From Branchiostoma floridae (Eukaryota; Chordata; Leptocardii; Amphioxiformes; Branchiostomatidae): a stretch of 64,000 nucleotides of DNA. The stretch is taken from positions 14,053,059 to 14,117,058 of the forward strand of contig NC_049990.1 in NCBI RefSeq assembly GCF_000003815.2. The letters are read 5' to 3'. A program made the position numbers and the translations under genes. Below the pieces are notes generated by a model. That model worked only from the letters and a program-made list of their open reading frames with translations, ran no database searches and was not told the origin of the DNA. Shown here in pieces: positions 1 to 10,690 of this stretch (within the stretch, counting starts at the first letter, position 1; the number at the start of each line of letters is the position of its first letter).

Positions 1-734
1 CTCATGGTCTTACTACATGTTTGAGGTGAATTGATTTGAATACTGTAAATGCATGGGCTTAATGACCGCTATAACAGGCCAGTAACAACAGCAGTAGGCT
101 ATTCTTGCGATCAGCACAATCACATGTACAATATTCTTGTTTTGTTGTTTTTGTTTTCTACTGGTGGTGGTGTGTACCACCCCCCTCCCCCTTCACCCGC
201 GCCTGGCCGAAGCGCGCACACTTTGTCACAAAAAAAAAACTCACAAGGCAAACGAGTGAGGGTTGCAGTGATTATTAACTTCAAAATGATCAGTAAAAGG
301 TGCTTACCTCGCCATGGAATCGGTCGACTTGATCAGCTGCTGGCCGTCAAACGAGGCAACAATCCGGGGTTCAGATACCTGAAAATTTCCGAGCCCCTAA
401 ATCTCGTACCGTCAACGAAGTCTCGCGAGTATCTGTGCGTGGTATCATTGTACAGGACGGAGACGGAGAGACGGAGACTCGTCTCTCTGAGCCACTTGTA
501 AGTGGTTACCGGTCTCTCTCAGGAGACAGGAGACGTCTCATAGCTCACTTCTAACTGCATCACGGTGACCACCGTTAACCTCTTGTAAGTGAAAACGGTA
601 CTTGTATGGGGTGGTCGAATAAAAGTGAAAATCTTTACATACATTGTACTTACTTTATCACAGAATCATCTGTGCATGATATAAGGTATTAAAGACATCC
701 TGCTCTAATATCTTACATCACTTCTTAAACTGAA
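1..734. other. Non-coding, no gene seen
   Basis: I see no convincing gene here. A C-rich tract sits near 180-195. A cluster of GAGACG/CGTCTC motifs at about 455-540 can form small hairpins. The one open frame of about 150 codons starting at 49 has no recognisable domain and a low-complexity translation, so I treat it as chance. Confidence 0.5.
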
Positions 735-1196
735 TCAATTAGAACAGAGATTAACGATTGACCCTTCTTTCTCACCTTGTTCGAGGCTGGGGTCTTGAAG
801 CTCGTCCTTCCCCTTAACCTGGGCCGGTTGGTTGGTCAGGTCCTGGTCTTGCTTGGGGTCTGGAGAGGCGATTAAAGTCTCGGTGCCAGTTGCAGCCAGG
901 CCCGCAGCCTGTAGGCTTGCAGTAGCCCTGCAGTTTGTAGCTTGTAGGCTTGCAGTAGCCCTGCAGTCCGCAGCCTGTAGGCTTGCAGTAGCCTTGCAGT
1001 TTGCAGCCTGAAGGCCTGCAGTAGCCCTGCAAATCAGCGCGTACTGACCGATGGTGAGGCCTAGCGCCTTCAGCATCTCAGGGGTGACGCATAGCAGGGC
1101 GTCCTTCTCGGCCAGGTCGTGCTCAACAAGTGCCCTGGTTGTGGCCGGTGTTAGTTTGGACGCAGCCGCCCAATCTTTAAAGTTAAACTCGGACAT
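735..1196 (-). CDS. SAM-like domain ORF with 11-residue tandem repeats
   Basis: This is a single open frame of 153 codons from an ATG at 1196. Residues 1-55 resemble a short helical SAM-type domain (FKDWAAASKL, an L-x-E-x-D-L segment, then ALGLTIGQ). Similar N-termini occur on gag-like proteins of invertebrate retroelements; that link is from memory. Residues 56-99 are four tandem 11-mers of the form C-R/K-ATA-S/G-LQA-A/T-N/D/G. The remaining 54 residues are polar (Q, D, E, K rich) with no recognised fold. There is no signal peptide or membrane segment. No splice partners were found, so it may be a mobile-element gag-like fragment, a small host gene or one exon of a larger gene. Function unknown. 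Confidence 0.4.
   Translation of the reverse strand: MSEFNFKDWAAASKLTPATTRALVEHDLAEKDALLCVTPEMLKALGLTIGQYALICRATAGLQAANCKATASLQAADCRATASLQATNCRATASLQAAGLAATGTETLIASPDPKQDQDLTNQPAQVKGKDELQDPSLEQGEKEGSIVNLCSN
900..1031 (-). repeat. 33-bp minisatellite, four units, inside an ORF
   Basis: Four imperfect 33-bp units encode four 11-residue repeats. Because 33 is a multiple of three the array keeps frame, and a second, overlapping frame also stays open through it (about 814-1032). Units differ at a few positions, so it is not a very recent expansion. Confidence 0.8.
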
Positions 1197-3420
1197 CGCG
1201 GAGTCTTTTGTTCAGTTTGATCGCGTCCTGGGTACTCGGCAACCTGCCTCTGCAACCTGCTAGTGAGATACGATAGAGTGCTGTGTAAAATATCTGGCGA
1301 GAAAAACAACTTCTAGACCAATTAGGAGTGCTGACGTGGTGAGTAAGAAAAAAACTTTGCATAATTGAACATCTTGCTTATTCACATGAGCTAAGCACCG
1401 CAAGGCATCTTGGTTCTTTTACTTTAGTGATGGCGGGGTTCTTTGTCTCCATGCCCTGACCATGTGCCCCCTTACCATGGAGAGCAGATCCTCTGGCAAG
1501 CATAAATGATTGACCGGTAATGCTATTTGGGGCATGTAACCATAGTTACAGGAGAAACTCAATACACGCTCGGGTGACACCCATGAAATTAAGATAGTGC
1601 GGCCTTACCAAGGCTAATGCTTGTTGGTAGATTTTTTCACAGATTTTAAACATATTGCCACATAGATTACAATTATGGTAATTTTGCCAACTGAAAATTT
1701 GTTGTTGATTAGTACTACATAAAAGTCTAGGGGATTGGAAAACCAGCTTTGACCTCTTACTCTGTTCTGCAAAATTTGAAATTAAGCCTCATCATCATTA
1801 CAGCAATAGGACCGGGATGCCCGACATTCATTTCGAATAATGTAAGATGTTCGGATATGCAAAGTTTCTCACAAGACACGTCAACACCAATACTCCTAAT
1901 CAGTCTGTTATTCTTTTTTCTCGCCACAGATTTTACACAGAATTCTAACTAGCAGCATTTGGATTCGACAGTAGTGTAATGGCTCTTTTATTGCTGTAAA
2001 TGCTGAGTTTTAGTAATATCATTATGTGACATATCTGCTTGGTTTACCCACTGCCAATACTCTAACTGGACCCCTTTTAAAATTTTTCATATAGATGTTG
2101 ACAGGTCGTCATGATTTTTGATATGTAGATACCATACATAACGAAATACAAATGATTTAAATCAACAGCTAATTTGCATACTTAATGAGGAATGGTTATA
2201 AATCCACTGCAGTGTATGATAGGGCTTTCACACTTGTCACATATGTAACTGAGAAACAGAGAAATGTCAATAGACACTAACAAGCTAAAGCCCCCTGTCA
2301 TCATTTGCTATTCGGTCAGGCCATCTGGTAGAGACTACATGATTTAAACAAAGCACTATAAATGCTACCCTTGAAAGTATCACAACAGTGAAGTGTTCAT
2401 AATTTCATTGTCACTTTGTTCAATGTTTTTGGTAGCGTTTGTGGGTCTGAGAGTAACACACGTTCATGCAGTCGTTTGCTGTAGGGGTATGTACTCTTTA
2501 GTAATGCATGAATAAGACCTTTTTGAATAAAGGCATGATTATGGGGGCACACCCCAGTTTATTTGGGGTTTCAAATGGAGGCGGCACACCCTGAAGTCTA
2601 GCGACCATCTCTTCCAGGGAATTATCCTGAAGCAAAATAACTGGTTATGGGGTCAGAGGATATTCCTTCAGCTACAAGACCAACTGAGTTTCGATCCTTC
2701 AACTTCTTTAATTTTGAAAAATTATAGGGAAAAACCATTATTTTCAGGTCAAAAATGATGCACAAAATCGGGCATTTTCGCATTGGATAAAACAGATTTT
2801 TCCGGCAAGCACGACCAATACTGTCAGAAAGAGGAAAGTCTAAAGAGTAATCCAGCCAATTATGAAGAAAATTCTAGTACTGCAGTTTTTTTAATCATCC
2901 AAGACGCGCGGCATTGCAACTTGGCTTAACACAGCGCTTCAGAGGCCAATCTAGGTCACGAGCCTAATCACATTCAGGCGTAGGAATATCCCGGAAGTAA
3001 GCCGCGGACCAAAACGCAATTTGCACCCAAAACACACCATTTCCTACGCTTTTCAGCCATGTGACCGTTTAATGTCATTTCGCAGGAAATAATGAGAAAT
3101 CTCAACTCAAACATAGACCCTCGGAAGCCTTTCGTCACTTTTTTGTCGCGCACTACCACGGACCCCGGTGGCGGAAGAACTGGGGTGTGCACCGTTATAT
3201 GGCGAAGGGATGTGTTCGTGGAACTTAAGTTTTGTAATGATATGCATATAAGTTACTGTTTTATTAGTATATGGGAAATATTTTGACAAGTTTTGGTCAG
3301 TAATTAAAAGCCCCCCCTACGACAAGTTTCTGAACTGCACAGAAATAAGCACCTGTTTGTGTTGTTTTGAAAATAGGGATTCATAATGTTACCGTATGGC
3401 AGTGAACTGAATGACCGCGC
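1197..3420. other. Non-coding, no gene seen
   Basis: This stretch is AT-rich with only short chance open frames. I could not identify exons, RNA genes or a complete mobile element here. Confidence 0.45.
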
Positions 3421-3568
3421 ACTAACGTAAATGTCTACCAAATTCAGTTGTAGACTGAGGAAATAATAGATATTTGAGAAACCATGGTAAATTTACTAAC
3501 GTAAATGTCTACCAAATTCAGTTGTAGACTGAGGAAATAATAGATATTTGAGAAACCATGGTAAATTT
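3421..3568 (+). repeat. Perfect 74-bp tandem duplication
   Basis: Positions 3421-3494 are repeated without a single difference at 3495-3568. The unit begins actaacgtaaatg and ends with gtaaattt. Perfect identity in otherwise unconstrained AT-rich DNA points to a very recent duplication or an assembly artefact. Confidence 0.95.
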
Positions 3569-4677
3569 ATACTATGCCGGAGAGAGACGCCTTTGTACAC
3601 TGATTGAGATCTAAACCTAAGATGGTACAATAGACTTTATGCATAAAATAAGGACAACGCACATTTTTTCTTTAAAACTCTACCAAATTCGTATTTTAAA
3701 GGCAACCTAAGCAATATTACAGCGTTAAAATTGGAAAAATTCTGAATAAGGCAATTACAGTTACATCATTATTTCATCATTTGAGCGGTTGAAAACGGCC
3801 AAGTGACAAAGCGCATGAATACATTCCTTATTATTGGAACTCCCAAAAATTAGGCCTTGATCAGAAAGCCTCGTGCGATTTGTTTATGCGCCGTTTTAGA
3901 TGTCGATATTGTACAGATTGCCTTATCCAGATTATTTCCACTTTCAACGATCTAATAATGCCGATAGCATGATCATTTATTAAATTGAAAAAAAAAAATG
4001 TATGTGAAAAAGGAGGAATTTATGACTTCGTTTGGATAATATGTGCTGATCATCATAACAGCAATGATGTGGAATGGCTGTCATTTCGATGAAACGTCTT
4101 GATATTACGTAGTATATAATAATGCACAGTTTTCTTGGGACGGTATGGACGCCAGCTTACTAGACACAAGCATGGGCAAAACTCAGTGATGAATTTAGAA
4201 GCTTTATTAAGACACACATGCAAATAGATGCTAAGACGGAATTATTCTCCAATTAGAAATGTTCATATGCAGGTATTATAATACACATGGAGAGCAAAGT
4301 GCCAGTTGATAACAACCCTCGGATAAAATCGAAAGCTAGCATCTTATAGAATCAAAACTTCCCCCGTATTTCAAGACATCATGCTTGAAAAAAAATTGAG
4401 TGAAGCACTACGATGTGCATATGTAAATAGCAGTGAGTCGAAGTATTACGAAGTGGTTATATTTCTTTCCTAATTTGTTGGTGTTGAACATTAAGTTATT
4501 CATGATACTTTTACATTTTATTGTTAACGCTAATTGGTAAGTTGCCAGACCTAGTGTATTCATTGCACATCTGTAATGCTAACACATTACTAACACATTA
4601 GGTAGACGTGTTACAGCTGTTTTGGTAGAGAGAGATTTTGATTGGCCCTTTTATAACAAATTCGCTATACACCGCAT
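3569..4677. other. Non-coding, no gene seen
   Basis: AT-rich DNA running up to the first assembly gap. No supportable coding or RNA feature. Confidence 0.45.
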
Positions 4678-4777
4678 NNNNNNNNNNNNNNNNNNNNNNN
4701 NNNNNNNNNNNNNNNNNNNNNNNNNNNNNNNNNNNNNNNNNNNNNNNNNNNNNNNNNNNNNNNNNNNNNNNNNNNNN
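4678..4777. other. Assembly gap (100 N)
   Basis: Exactly 100 N characters, a common placeholder for a gap of unknown size. The real distance between the flanks is therefore unknown. Confidence 0.99.
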
Positions 4778-4819
4778 ATATATTAGTCGACGTGACTCTC
4801 GCTTTCTTTCATATATATG

Positions 4820-4862
4820 TAAGGCCACAGCAATTTAATATGTTGCTTCTCGGATTTTTTAG
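4820..4862 (+). mobile_element. Solo terminus of a Harbinger-type MITE (copy B)
   Basis: After a TAA trinucleotide the sequence GGCCACAGCAATTTAATA, followed by a GTTGCTTCTCGGA block, matches the terminal inverted repeat seen at 6738, 44661 and 56602. No matching opposite end was found nearby, so this copy is truncated or rearranged. Confidence 0.6.
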
Positions 4863-4912
4863 GCTAGAAATGATGATTTGGCAGAAGTGGCAACTCAACA
4901 GTAAGAGGCCGC

Positions 4913-5035
4913 AATCGAAATCTCCATCGACAGAAATCGTGCACAGCGTCTCTACGTGTAAAATAGGCGATTCCAACAGTAGTCGAAAATACCAGCGGAG
5001 ATCACGATCGGTTTCTATCGACAGAGACTTCGATT
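4913..5035. repeat. Imperfect inverted repeat (possible hairpin)
   Basis: A segment around 4913-4941 (aatcgaaatctccatcgaca) is the approximate reverse complement of 5005-5035, leaving a loop of roughly 60 nt. It lies just beyond the 3' end of the minus-strand EF-hand gene and could fall in its 3' UTR. Its origin, possibly the interior of the adjacent MITE copy, is uncertain. Confidence 0.4.
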
Positions 5036-5092
5036 ACGACCTCTACCAGTAGAACTTCAAATTCTTCCAGATCGAAATCTCTTTCCTAACAT

Positions 5093-7520
5093 CTACTTTG
5101 TTTTGGGCGTTATGATCTCCACGAACTCTTCATATTGGATGACGCCATCACCATTCTTGTCCGCAATCTGAAATATCGAAATTCACAGCCCATAAATTAA
5201 GTTAAAAAGTACTGAATACCTGGTAAACACAAATTGGGAAGCGAATTTCCACTTCACTCAGAGGATAATAAAATCATGGCTTCGGTTATAAGGGACGTTC
5301 CTCGTTCTTCGTCGAATGTCTGAGGAAGGCCACACCTCGAACACATTAAAGAAAGAAAAAGAACCGTTATCGAAGTGATGGGGTTCATGCCGGTGTGAAG
5401 TACTCAAAGAAATCTATCTGGGTTGCAGCATGTTAGGAGATTCGAACGCAGAACATCTGTGTTCTGGGCCAAGCACTTTACCAATACACCACCGGTGTCA
5501 CCTGGGATAAATAGTAATCTAAAAGTTTTTTTGCAGGACAATATTACAGCAATTACTTATCATACAGTAAAAAGTAAGGCATTAAAACTGGGGGCAGAGC
5601 ATGACAACGTCTGTACAGGTTATAACAACTAGATTCTGCCACTATTCCATCCTGACCAATATATATTTTTCGGTCATATTTTTAGAAGTCAAACGCAAAC
5701 TATCTAGATATTGTCAACACTAGTATTCCAATAGGCTTCATGCATAATAATAGTTATCACGAATAATTGTTACATGCATATTTCCAATCTGGTTTGTACC
5801 ATATACTTGCAATTAGCATACGGGCATGGACTTGCAAATAAACTTTCTCATATTTAATCTTGTAGTTTACCTTGACCATGAAGTCGATGTGCTTATCGCT
5901 GTGCACCATACCAATGGATTTTATGGCCTCTTTCAGCTCTTCTTTGTCCAAGACACCATTTCCATCCTAAAAAACACATATTACTTATTTTTGTGTGCAA
6001 AGCTGATATTTCAATGAGCTTGGACTATTGGCAACAAATTGTAGCGGCGATTTTGCGTATTGTTTTGCCAATTTTCACCTACGGACACAGTGATGTGCGA
6101 TACACGAGTGAAGTACGTGACCTCGACAATAAATTGTCCTCACCTGAAATGTCATACCGTCAGTTTCCGCCTTAAAATTGTATTAATTTTTCAAATGATT
6201 TTTTTTCAAGTGATTTTATCTTTAAAATGATCTTATTGAAAGCGTGTTAATAATGAAAAAAGTTAAAATGATAAAAATTTAGTTAAGAGGGACTTGCTGT
6301 GATCCATTGGAAACATTTTGTCAACCCATTCGGCCTACGGATATACAGTAACAGTCTACAAAAACAATGTTTATATTGTAAGACAATTGATATTAATCCT
6401 TGCACATTTTGCATATATTCTTAAGTTTGTGCATGCCACGGAAAGAAAAATTCCCAAAGACCCAAAAAGGGCATTTCAGGAATGCATCACCTTGTCATGC
6501 TTTGAGAATGTCTCTTGTAAGAATTTCGGATCGGGTGTCATCATTTGTTTGAGGAAGAACATCAAATTCAAAAACTCCTCAAAGTCCAGCATGTTGTTTT
6601 CGTCCAGATCAAACGCTACCAGAGATTGCTGTAGTAAAACAATGAAAACAAAAACAACTAGATGGTCATATTTGCACCATATGCACAATTAATATGATAC
6701 TTTGTTTAATAATGTAAAAGTGAATTTTAGCTTCTTAGGTCACACTGATTTAATTTGTTGTTTCTCGAATTTTTTTACAAAAACATTGGGTCGGTCGAAA
6801 AAAGTTTTTTTTTTTTTTAATTTCAAAAATCGGGGGTAGGAGATATCGGACAAGAAAACCTAAAGTTTTAAAGTTTGAAGAAAAGTTATAAAAGTACTGT
6901 CCAAAATAGGCACGTACAGTTACTGAAATTTGAGGCCCTTAGTTAATTTGAGAAAGGAGAGGCAGTGAATTTTTGTCAACACAAGGTGTGGCCATCAATC
7001 AAAAAGTTTGTCTTCTTAAATCGGAAAAAAATAAGGTCGGGAAATCCGAGAAACAACAAATGAAATTGGTGTGACCTTACAAACATGTATAGATTATGTA
7101 AATATGAAATAAACCTTTATAATTAAATGGCATTCACCAAAGTACGCACACAGCATCAACTAGTCTGTTAGAGAATACGAGCTTTAACTAAAATAGATTG
7201 CCACAATAACAGAAATATATTATAACTTTCATTTTGGGTATATGGTCTTCCAACTCTTTTTACTTGCCATATTTTGTGATGGTAAATGGATCAATTAAAA
7301 ATTATGTTTCAAGATGTGTATATACTAACCAGAGTTGAACAAGTATGTTCTTTACCTTGAGAGCTAGGTCAGAGGGCAAAGGTTTGATCCCGACAGACGT
7401 CATCGCCTTCCCCAGCTCACGTGACAGGAGGAATCCATCTTTGTCTTTGTCAAGCATATCAAAGCATCTCTTGAACAAAGCCTTCTGTTTCTCATCAAAA
7501 TTTGGGTTGCCGGCAGCCAT
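5093..7520 (-). CDS. Calmodulin-like protein with four EF-hands (4 exons)
   Basis: Joining exons 7520-7356, 6628-6491, 5966-5871 and 5167-5093 (all phase-0 GT-AG joins) gives a complete 157-residue protein from ATG to TAG. EF-hand loops in order are DKDKDGFLLSRE (about residue 24), DLDENNMLDFEE (about 62), DKDGNGVLDKEE (spanning the exon 2/3 join) and DKNGDGVIQYEE near the C-terminus. All four have Asp at loop position 1 and Glu at position 12, so all four may bind calcium. Loop 2 lacks the usual Gly at position 6. Length and spacing match the calmodulin/troponin C group, but the sequence is clearly diverged from true calmodulin. Such proteins are cytosolic calcium sensors that bind target peptides; the target here is unknown. 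An acceptor-like ttacag lies just before the ATG, so a non-coding 5' exon further upstream is likely. A tRNA-derived SINE and a MITE sit in the introns. Confidence 0.9.
5270..5507 (-). mobile_element. tRNA-derived SINE
   Basis: On the minus strand, beginning near 5507, a tRNA-like head is visible: an A-box-like tract (tggtgtattggtaaagtgct) followed about 40 nt later by a B-box (gttcgaatc, plus-strand position about 5440). A non-tRNA body with a GTGTGGCCTTCCTCAG-type segment follows. It lies in the last intron of the EF-hand gene, in the same orientation. The 3' boundary is approximate and no target-site duplication was verified. Confidence 0.6.
6735..7079 (+). mobile_element. PIF/Harbinger-type MITE, copy A
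   Basis: A 339-bp element (6738-7076) flanked by TTA on both sides, the 3-bp target duplication typical of PIF/Harbinger. The termini are inverted repeats: the left begins GGTCACACTGATTTAATTTG, and the reverse complement of the right begins GGTCACACCAATTTCATTTG. No transposase is encoded. The internal sequence aligns with copy D at 56314-56602 in the opposite orientation. It sits in intron 1 of the EF-hand gene. Confidence 0.8.
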
Positions 7521-7619
7521 TCTGTAAATATGAATTATTTATATATCCATATCTTAAGTGTAAGAAAATATCGACACAAGAATATAGAAAAATAATGGAT
7601 TCTAGTTAGCGTAAGGTTT

Positions 7620-7853
7620 CACCGTAACGCTACCGCTGTTAAACCACATAGAAAACCAGTTCACACGTGACCCTTACCGGAGGATAATTGTATAACCTCT
7701 AATATTTACCAACTACAGAAAGGCAACCTTGCTATGCTAAGGTTGCCTTGATTTGCAACGCTATCGCTGTTAAATTACTAAGACCAGTTGAGCCAGTTCA
7801 ACATGTGACCTTTTGCAGAGGGCGTATGACCTCTGATATTTACCCTCCACGGG
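7620..7853. repeat. Degenerate tandem duplication, offset about 133 bp
   Basis: Segments at about 7620-7712 and 7755-7853 share blocks in the same order: aacgctaycgctgttaaa, ccagttc, a CATGTGACC-like block, and acctctratatttacc. The duplication lies upstream of the EF-hand coding region, with a short hairpin between the two copies. Confidence 0.65.
7720..7749. repeat. Perfect 11-bp hairpin
   Basis: The arms aaggcaacctt (7720-7730) and aaggttgcctt (7739-7749) are exact reverse complements with an 8-nt loop. The hairpin separates the two copies of the surrounding duplication. No downstream T-run or gene suggests a terminator role. Confidence 0.85.
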
Positions 7854-8428
7854 TAAGTAACCTCGCCGACAAACTCCCAACCACACAGGAATTAGACCCA
7901 AGCATGGTCAGGACTTTCACTGGGTCAGAAGACCATTGTCGGTTATGTATGACCTTGGCTGAATATCGATAGGTGATGTCGATGATACAAAGCCTCTGTT
8001 TTACTTTGCTATATATAGGATGATGCCTTAGGGCAAGTCTGATACAGATTGACAACGTTTAAAATTCATATGCATCAAAATGGTTGCACAAACATTTCGT
8101 TGGTATTTTGATAATGCCTTCCGCTTTATTTCTATTAATCACACGTCAGATTTGGGCAAGATGCATTTTAACAAGAATTCACCGCTGCTCAACATTACGG
8201 CCATGCACCGCCCCTTCAAGGCCATTAATAGTGCAGTAGTCATTTAATCGACCCCAGCAAACGCATGCCAAATAGACATGTTTGGAGTCATAAGTCAGAT
8301 TATGAAGTATCAAATTGTACCAGTTACCAGCTACACTCCGTTTGCCAAATGATACTTTTCACAAATAAACTTCCTTAAATTCAATCAGAGGAGCTATTTG
8401 AAGCTAGAATACGATTCCATGCTACTAT

Positions 8429-9120
8429 CAACATAGCGCCGATCTTGAGTAGGGAGTGGTCGGGAGTAACATATTGGGACAAATCCGTATATATTCCAGG
8501 GGCTTTCAGAACCCAGTTATAAAACAACGCCAACCGAACTTCTTACCTGTCAAGACTAATTGAAATCTCTGTAGGCTTACAATCTGAAGTAGACAAGCAG
8601 TTTAGGTCGATTCTTCCCAAGACGGGCGTAACCTTTACGGTGAACTTTCCAGGGCGTAATTACACAGCTCATGGGTCAGTGACTAATCAGCAGTTAGGCA
8701 TGTTGTTGAACGTTTGCGAGGCCATTCCGTTTGTTTCATTAAAAAGTAAACAAATTAGAAAGAAAACATTTAAGATAATCTTGGAGTTTGAATAGGATGA
8801 ATTCTCGGTTATTTTCAACACAGCGCCAATCATAAGTAGGGAGTGGTCGGGAAAAATCTCAATGTTTTACAGGGGCTTTGCGAACACGGTAATAAAGCAA
8901 CATCTACCTCAAACCTTACCTGCGAAGATAAGTTGATATCCTGTAGGTTTATAATTTGAAGTAGACAAACAGTTTAAGTCTGTTCTACACAAGACACACG
9001 TAACCTTTATGGTGAACTTTTCAGGGCGTAATTACACCGCTTAAAGGTCAGTGACTAATCGGTAGTTGACCACGTATTAAACGCTTTCAAGGCCATTCTG
9101 TTCGGTGAATGTTTGATAAT
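8429..9120 (-). repeat. Tandem duplication (about 388 bp unit) with candidate 5' splice donors
   Basis: Two diverged copies start at 8429 and 8817. Shared blocks include caacayagcgcc, agtagggagtggtcggga, ggggctt, gtagacaa-cagttta, ggcgtaattaca, gtcagtgactaatc and aggccattc. On the minus strand each copy contains a good splice donor in the same place (CAG|GTAAGAAG near 8545 and CAG|GTAAGG near 8920). The EF-hand gene downstream on this strand begins its coding exon behind an apparent acceptor. Duplicated alternative first exons or promoters are therefore possible. A diverged mobile element in two copies is the alternative. Confidence 0.55.
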
Positions 9121-9139
9121 AGTAAACAAAGCAAAACAA

Positions 9140-10690
9140 AAAAACATAATCTTATTTCAAAATTAAAAGTCGTTGTTTAAGATTTTTGAAATAAATATCA
9201 TATCTTTTCTGCCCATGCGCCCCAATAACTGTTAAAAAATGTCCACAACTTAGACATCAAACATTAATGGAACCACTACCATTTTGCAAGGACCACGTTC
9301 TTCACGTCAAAGAGTTGGAGAAGTACTTATCACAGATATATTTCCAGGCTATCGCCAGAAAATCTACTGCAAACAATGATGTATATAAATGTGTGAGCTT
9401 CAGCTTATAAACTGAACATTTACAGATTTGTTTGTTTAGTTGTTATTGGATTGAATGCATAAAAACTACATCATATAAAGTTTGAAACAGTGTCTTGAAC
9501 AGAACATTGCACGTGAGCTTCAGAAACATTTGCCATTGCTCGTTTTCATTTGTCCGACAGTTTATATATATTATATTTATATATATTATGCTGAACGTTC
9601 ACAAGTCATGTCTTACAGATCAAACGCCGTCGGAAGATGTACAAATATCAGCCAGCTCTCACTGATCAATGCGAACTCCACCACAGTTCATAGAAGACAG
9701 AGCTCTGGTAGTTAACGTTAACCGAAATTTATAGGGTGGTTTTATAGTACAGGCATGGTCTTTAAAAGATGTAATTTTGTCGTTCCTACTTTGTAAGAAC
9801 GAAAGAAGACCTAACAATTTTGAAATACAAAGTTGATATAATGTCTTTATTTTCATTGATCAAAAGCGCCGGCCGCGCGACTATCTATTGTTTTATAGAA
9901 TGGCAGCTGTTTACTACCAAAACAAAAGCGTTATTTTCATGGATCAAAAGCGTCTCCTAGCAATGATAACTAGAACTGCATTGCTCGAAGTCCGGCTTCG
10001 CCCTCCTCTGTCTCCGTCTGTGTATTTCTATGTGTGTATGTGTTTCTGCATATATGTGTCTGTGTGCGTCTGCGTCTGCATGTACGGGTACTTCTGTATC
10101 TGCCTGCCTCTGTGTGTATATGTGTGAACATATATGTGAACAATAGATGATGTCATACCAAAGGTCAACCTAAGTCATCAGGACAAACTGACCTGGAGTA
10201 CGTACAGGGCAACCTAACCTAGCTTCCACCCATAGTACATAGTGAACTAGACCTAGATCAGGGCAACCTAGCCTATAGCCAGGGCAAAACGAAACCCTTT
10301 ACGCTTATTGGTCAATATCGTAAACTCAGGATAGAGCGCCCTGCACTAGGGAGACACAGAAAAGGTATAATAGGAGGAGTGGTCCGATCTCTGTCATTCT
10401 TGAGAAAGACAAATTAAAGTCGAAACCGGTAGAATACCGTCGTCTCAGCTGTCATTTTCCCAAGCTACGAATGATAGAAAATGCCTTGTAATTACACTCA
10501 CAGAACATATCTGGTTATCCCGGCATATCTTACATGTATACAATCAAACAATTTAATGATACAAATGGCATTTGAAAGCACTTCAGTGCTGGTTCATAAA
10601 TCTCGACAGAAACGAAATATGATTGGATAATATTTCAAAAGCACACCCCGGAAGAATTGGAGCTAGGGGCTGTGTCATCAGAAGTCGCGT
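9140..10690. other. Non-coding, with a TG/CT-rich simple repeat
   Basis: No gene was recognised. Positions about 10010-10135 are a degenerate TG/CTG/TCTG simple repeat. Around 10190-10280 the phrase gggcaacctaacct recurs in short, poor repeats. The rest looks like unconstrained AT-rich sequence. Confidence 0.45.

Noticed and set aside
814-1032. Second open frame through the 33-bp array
   Set aside because: Any repeat whose length is a multiple of three can keep two frames open. The overlapping frame with the SAM-like start is preferred.
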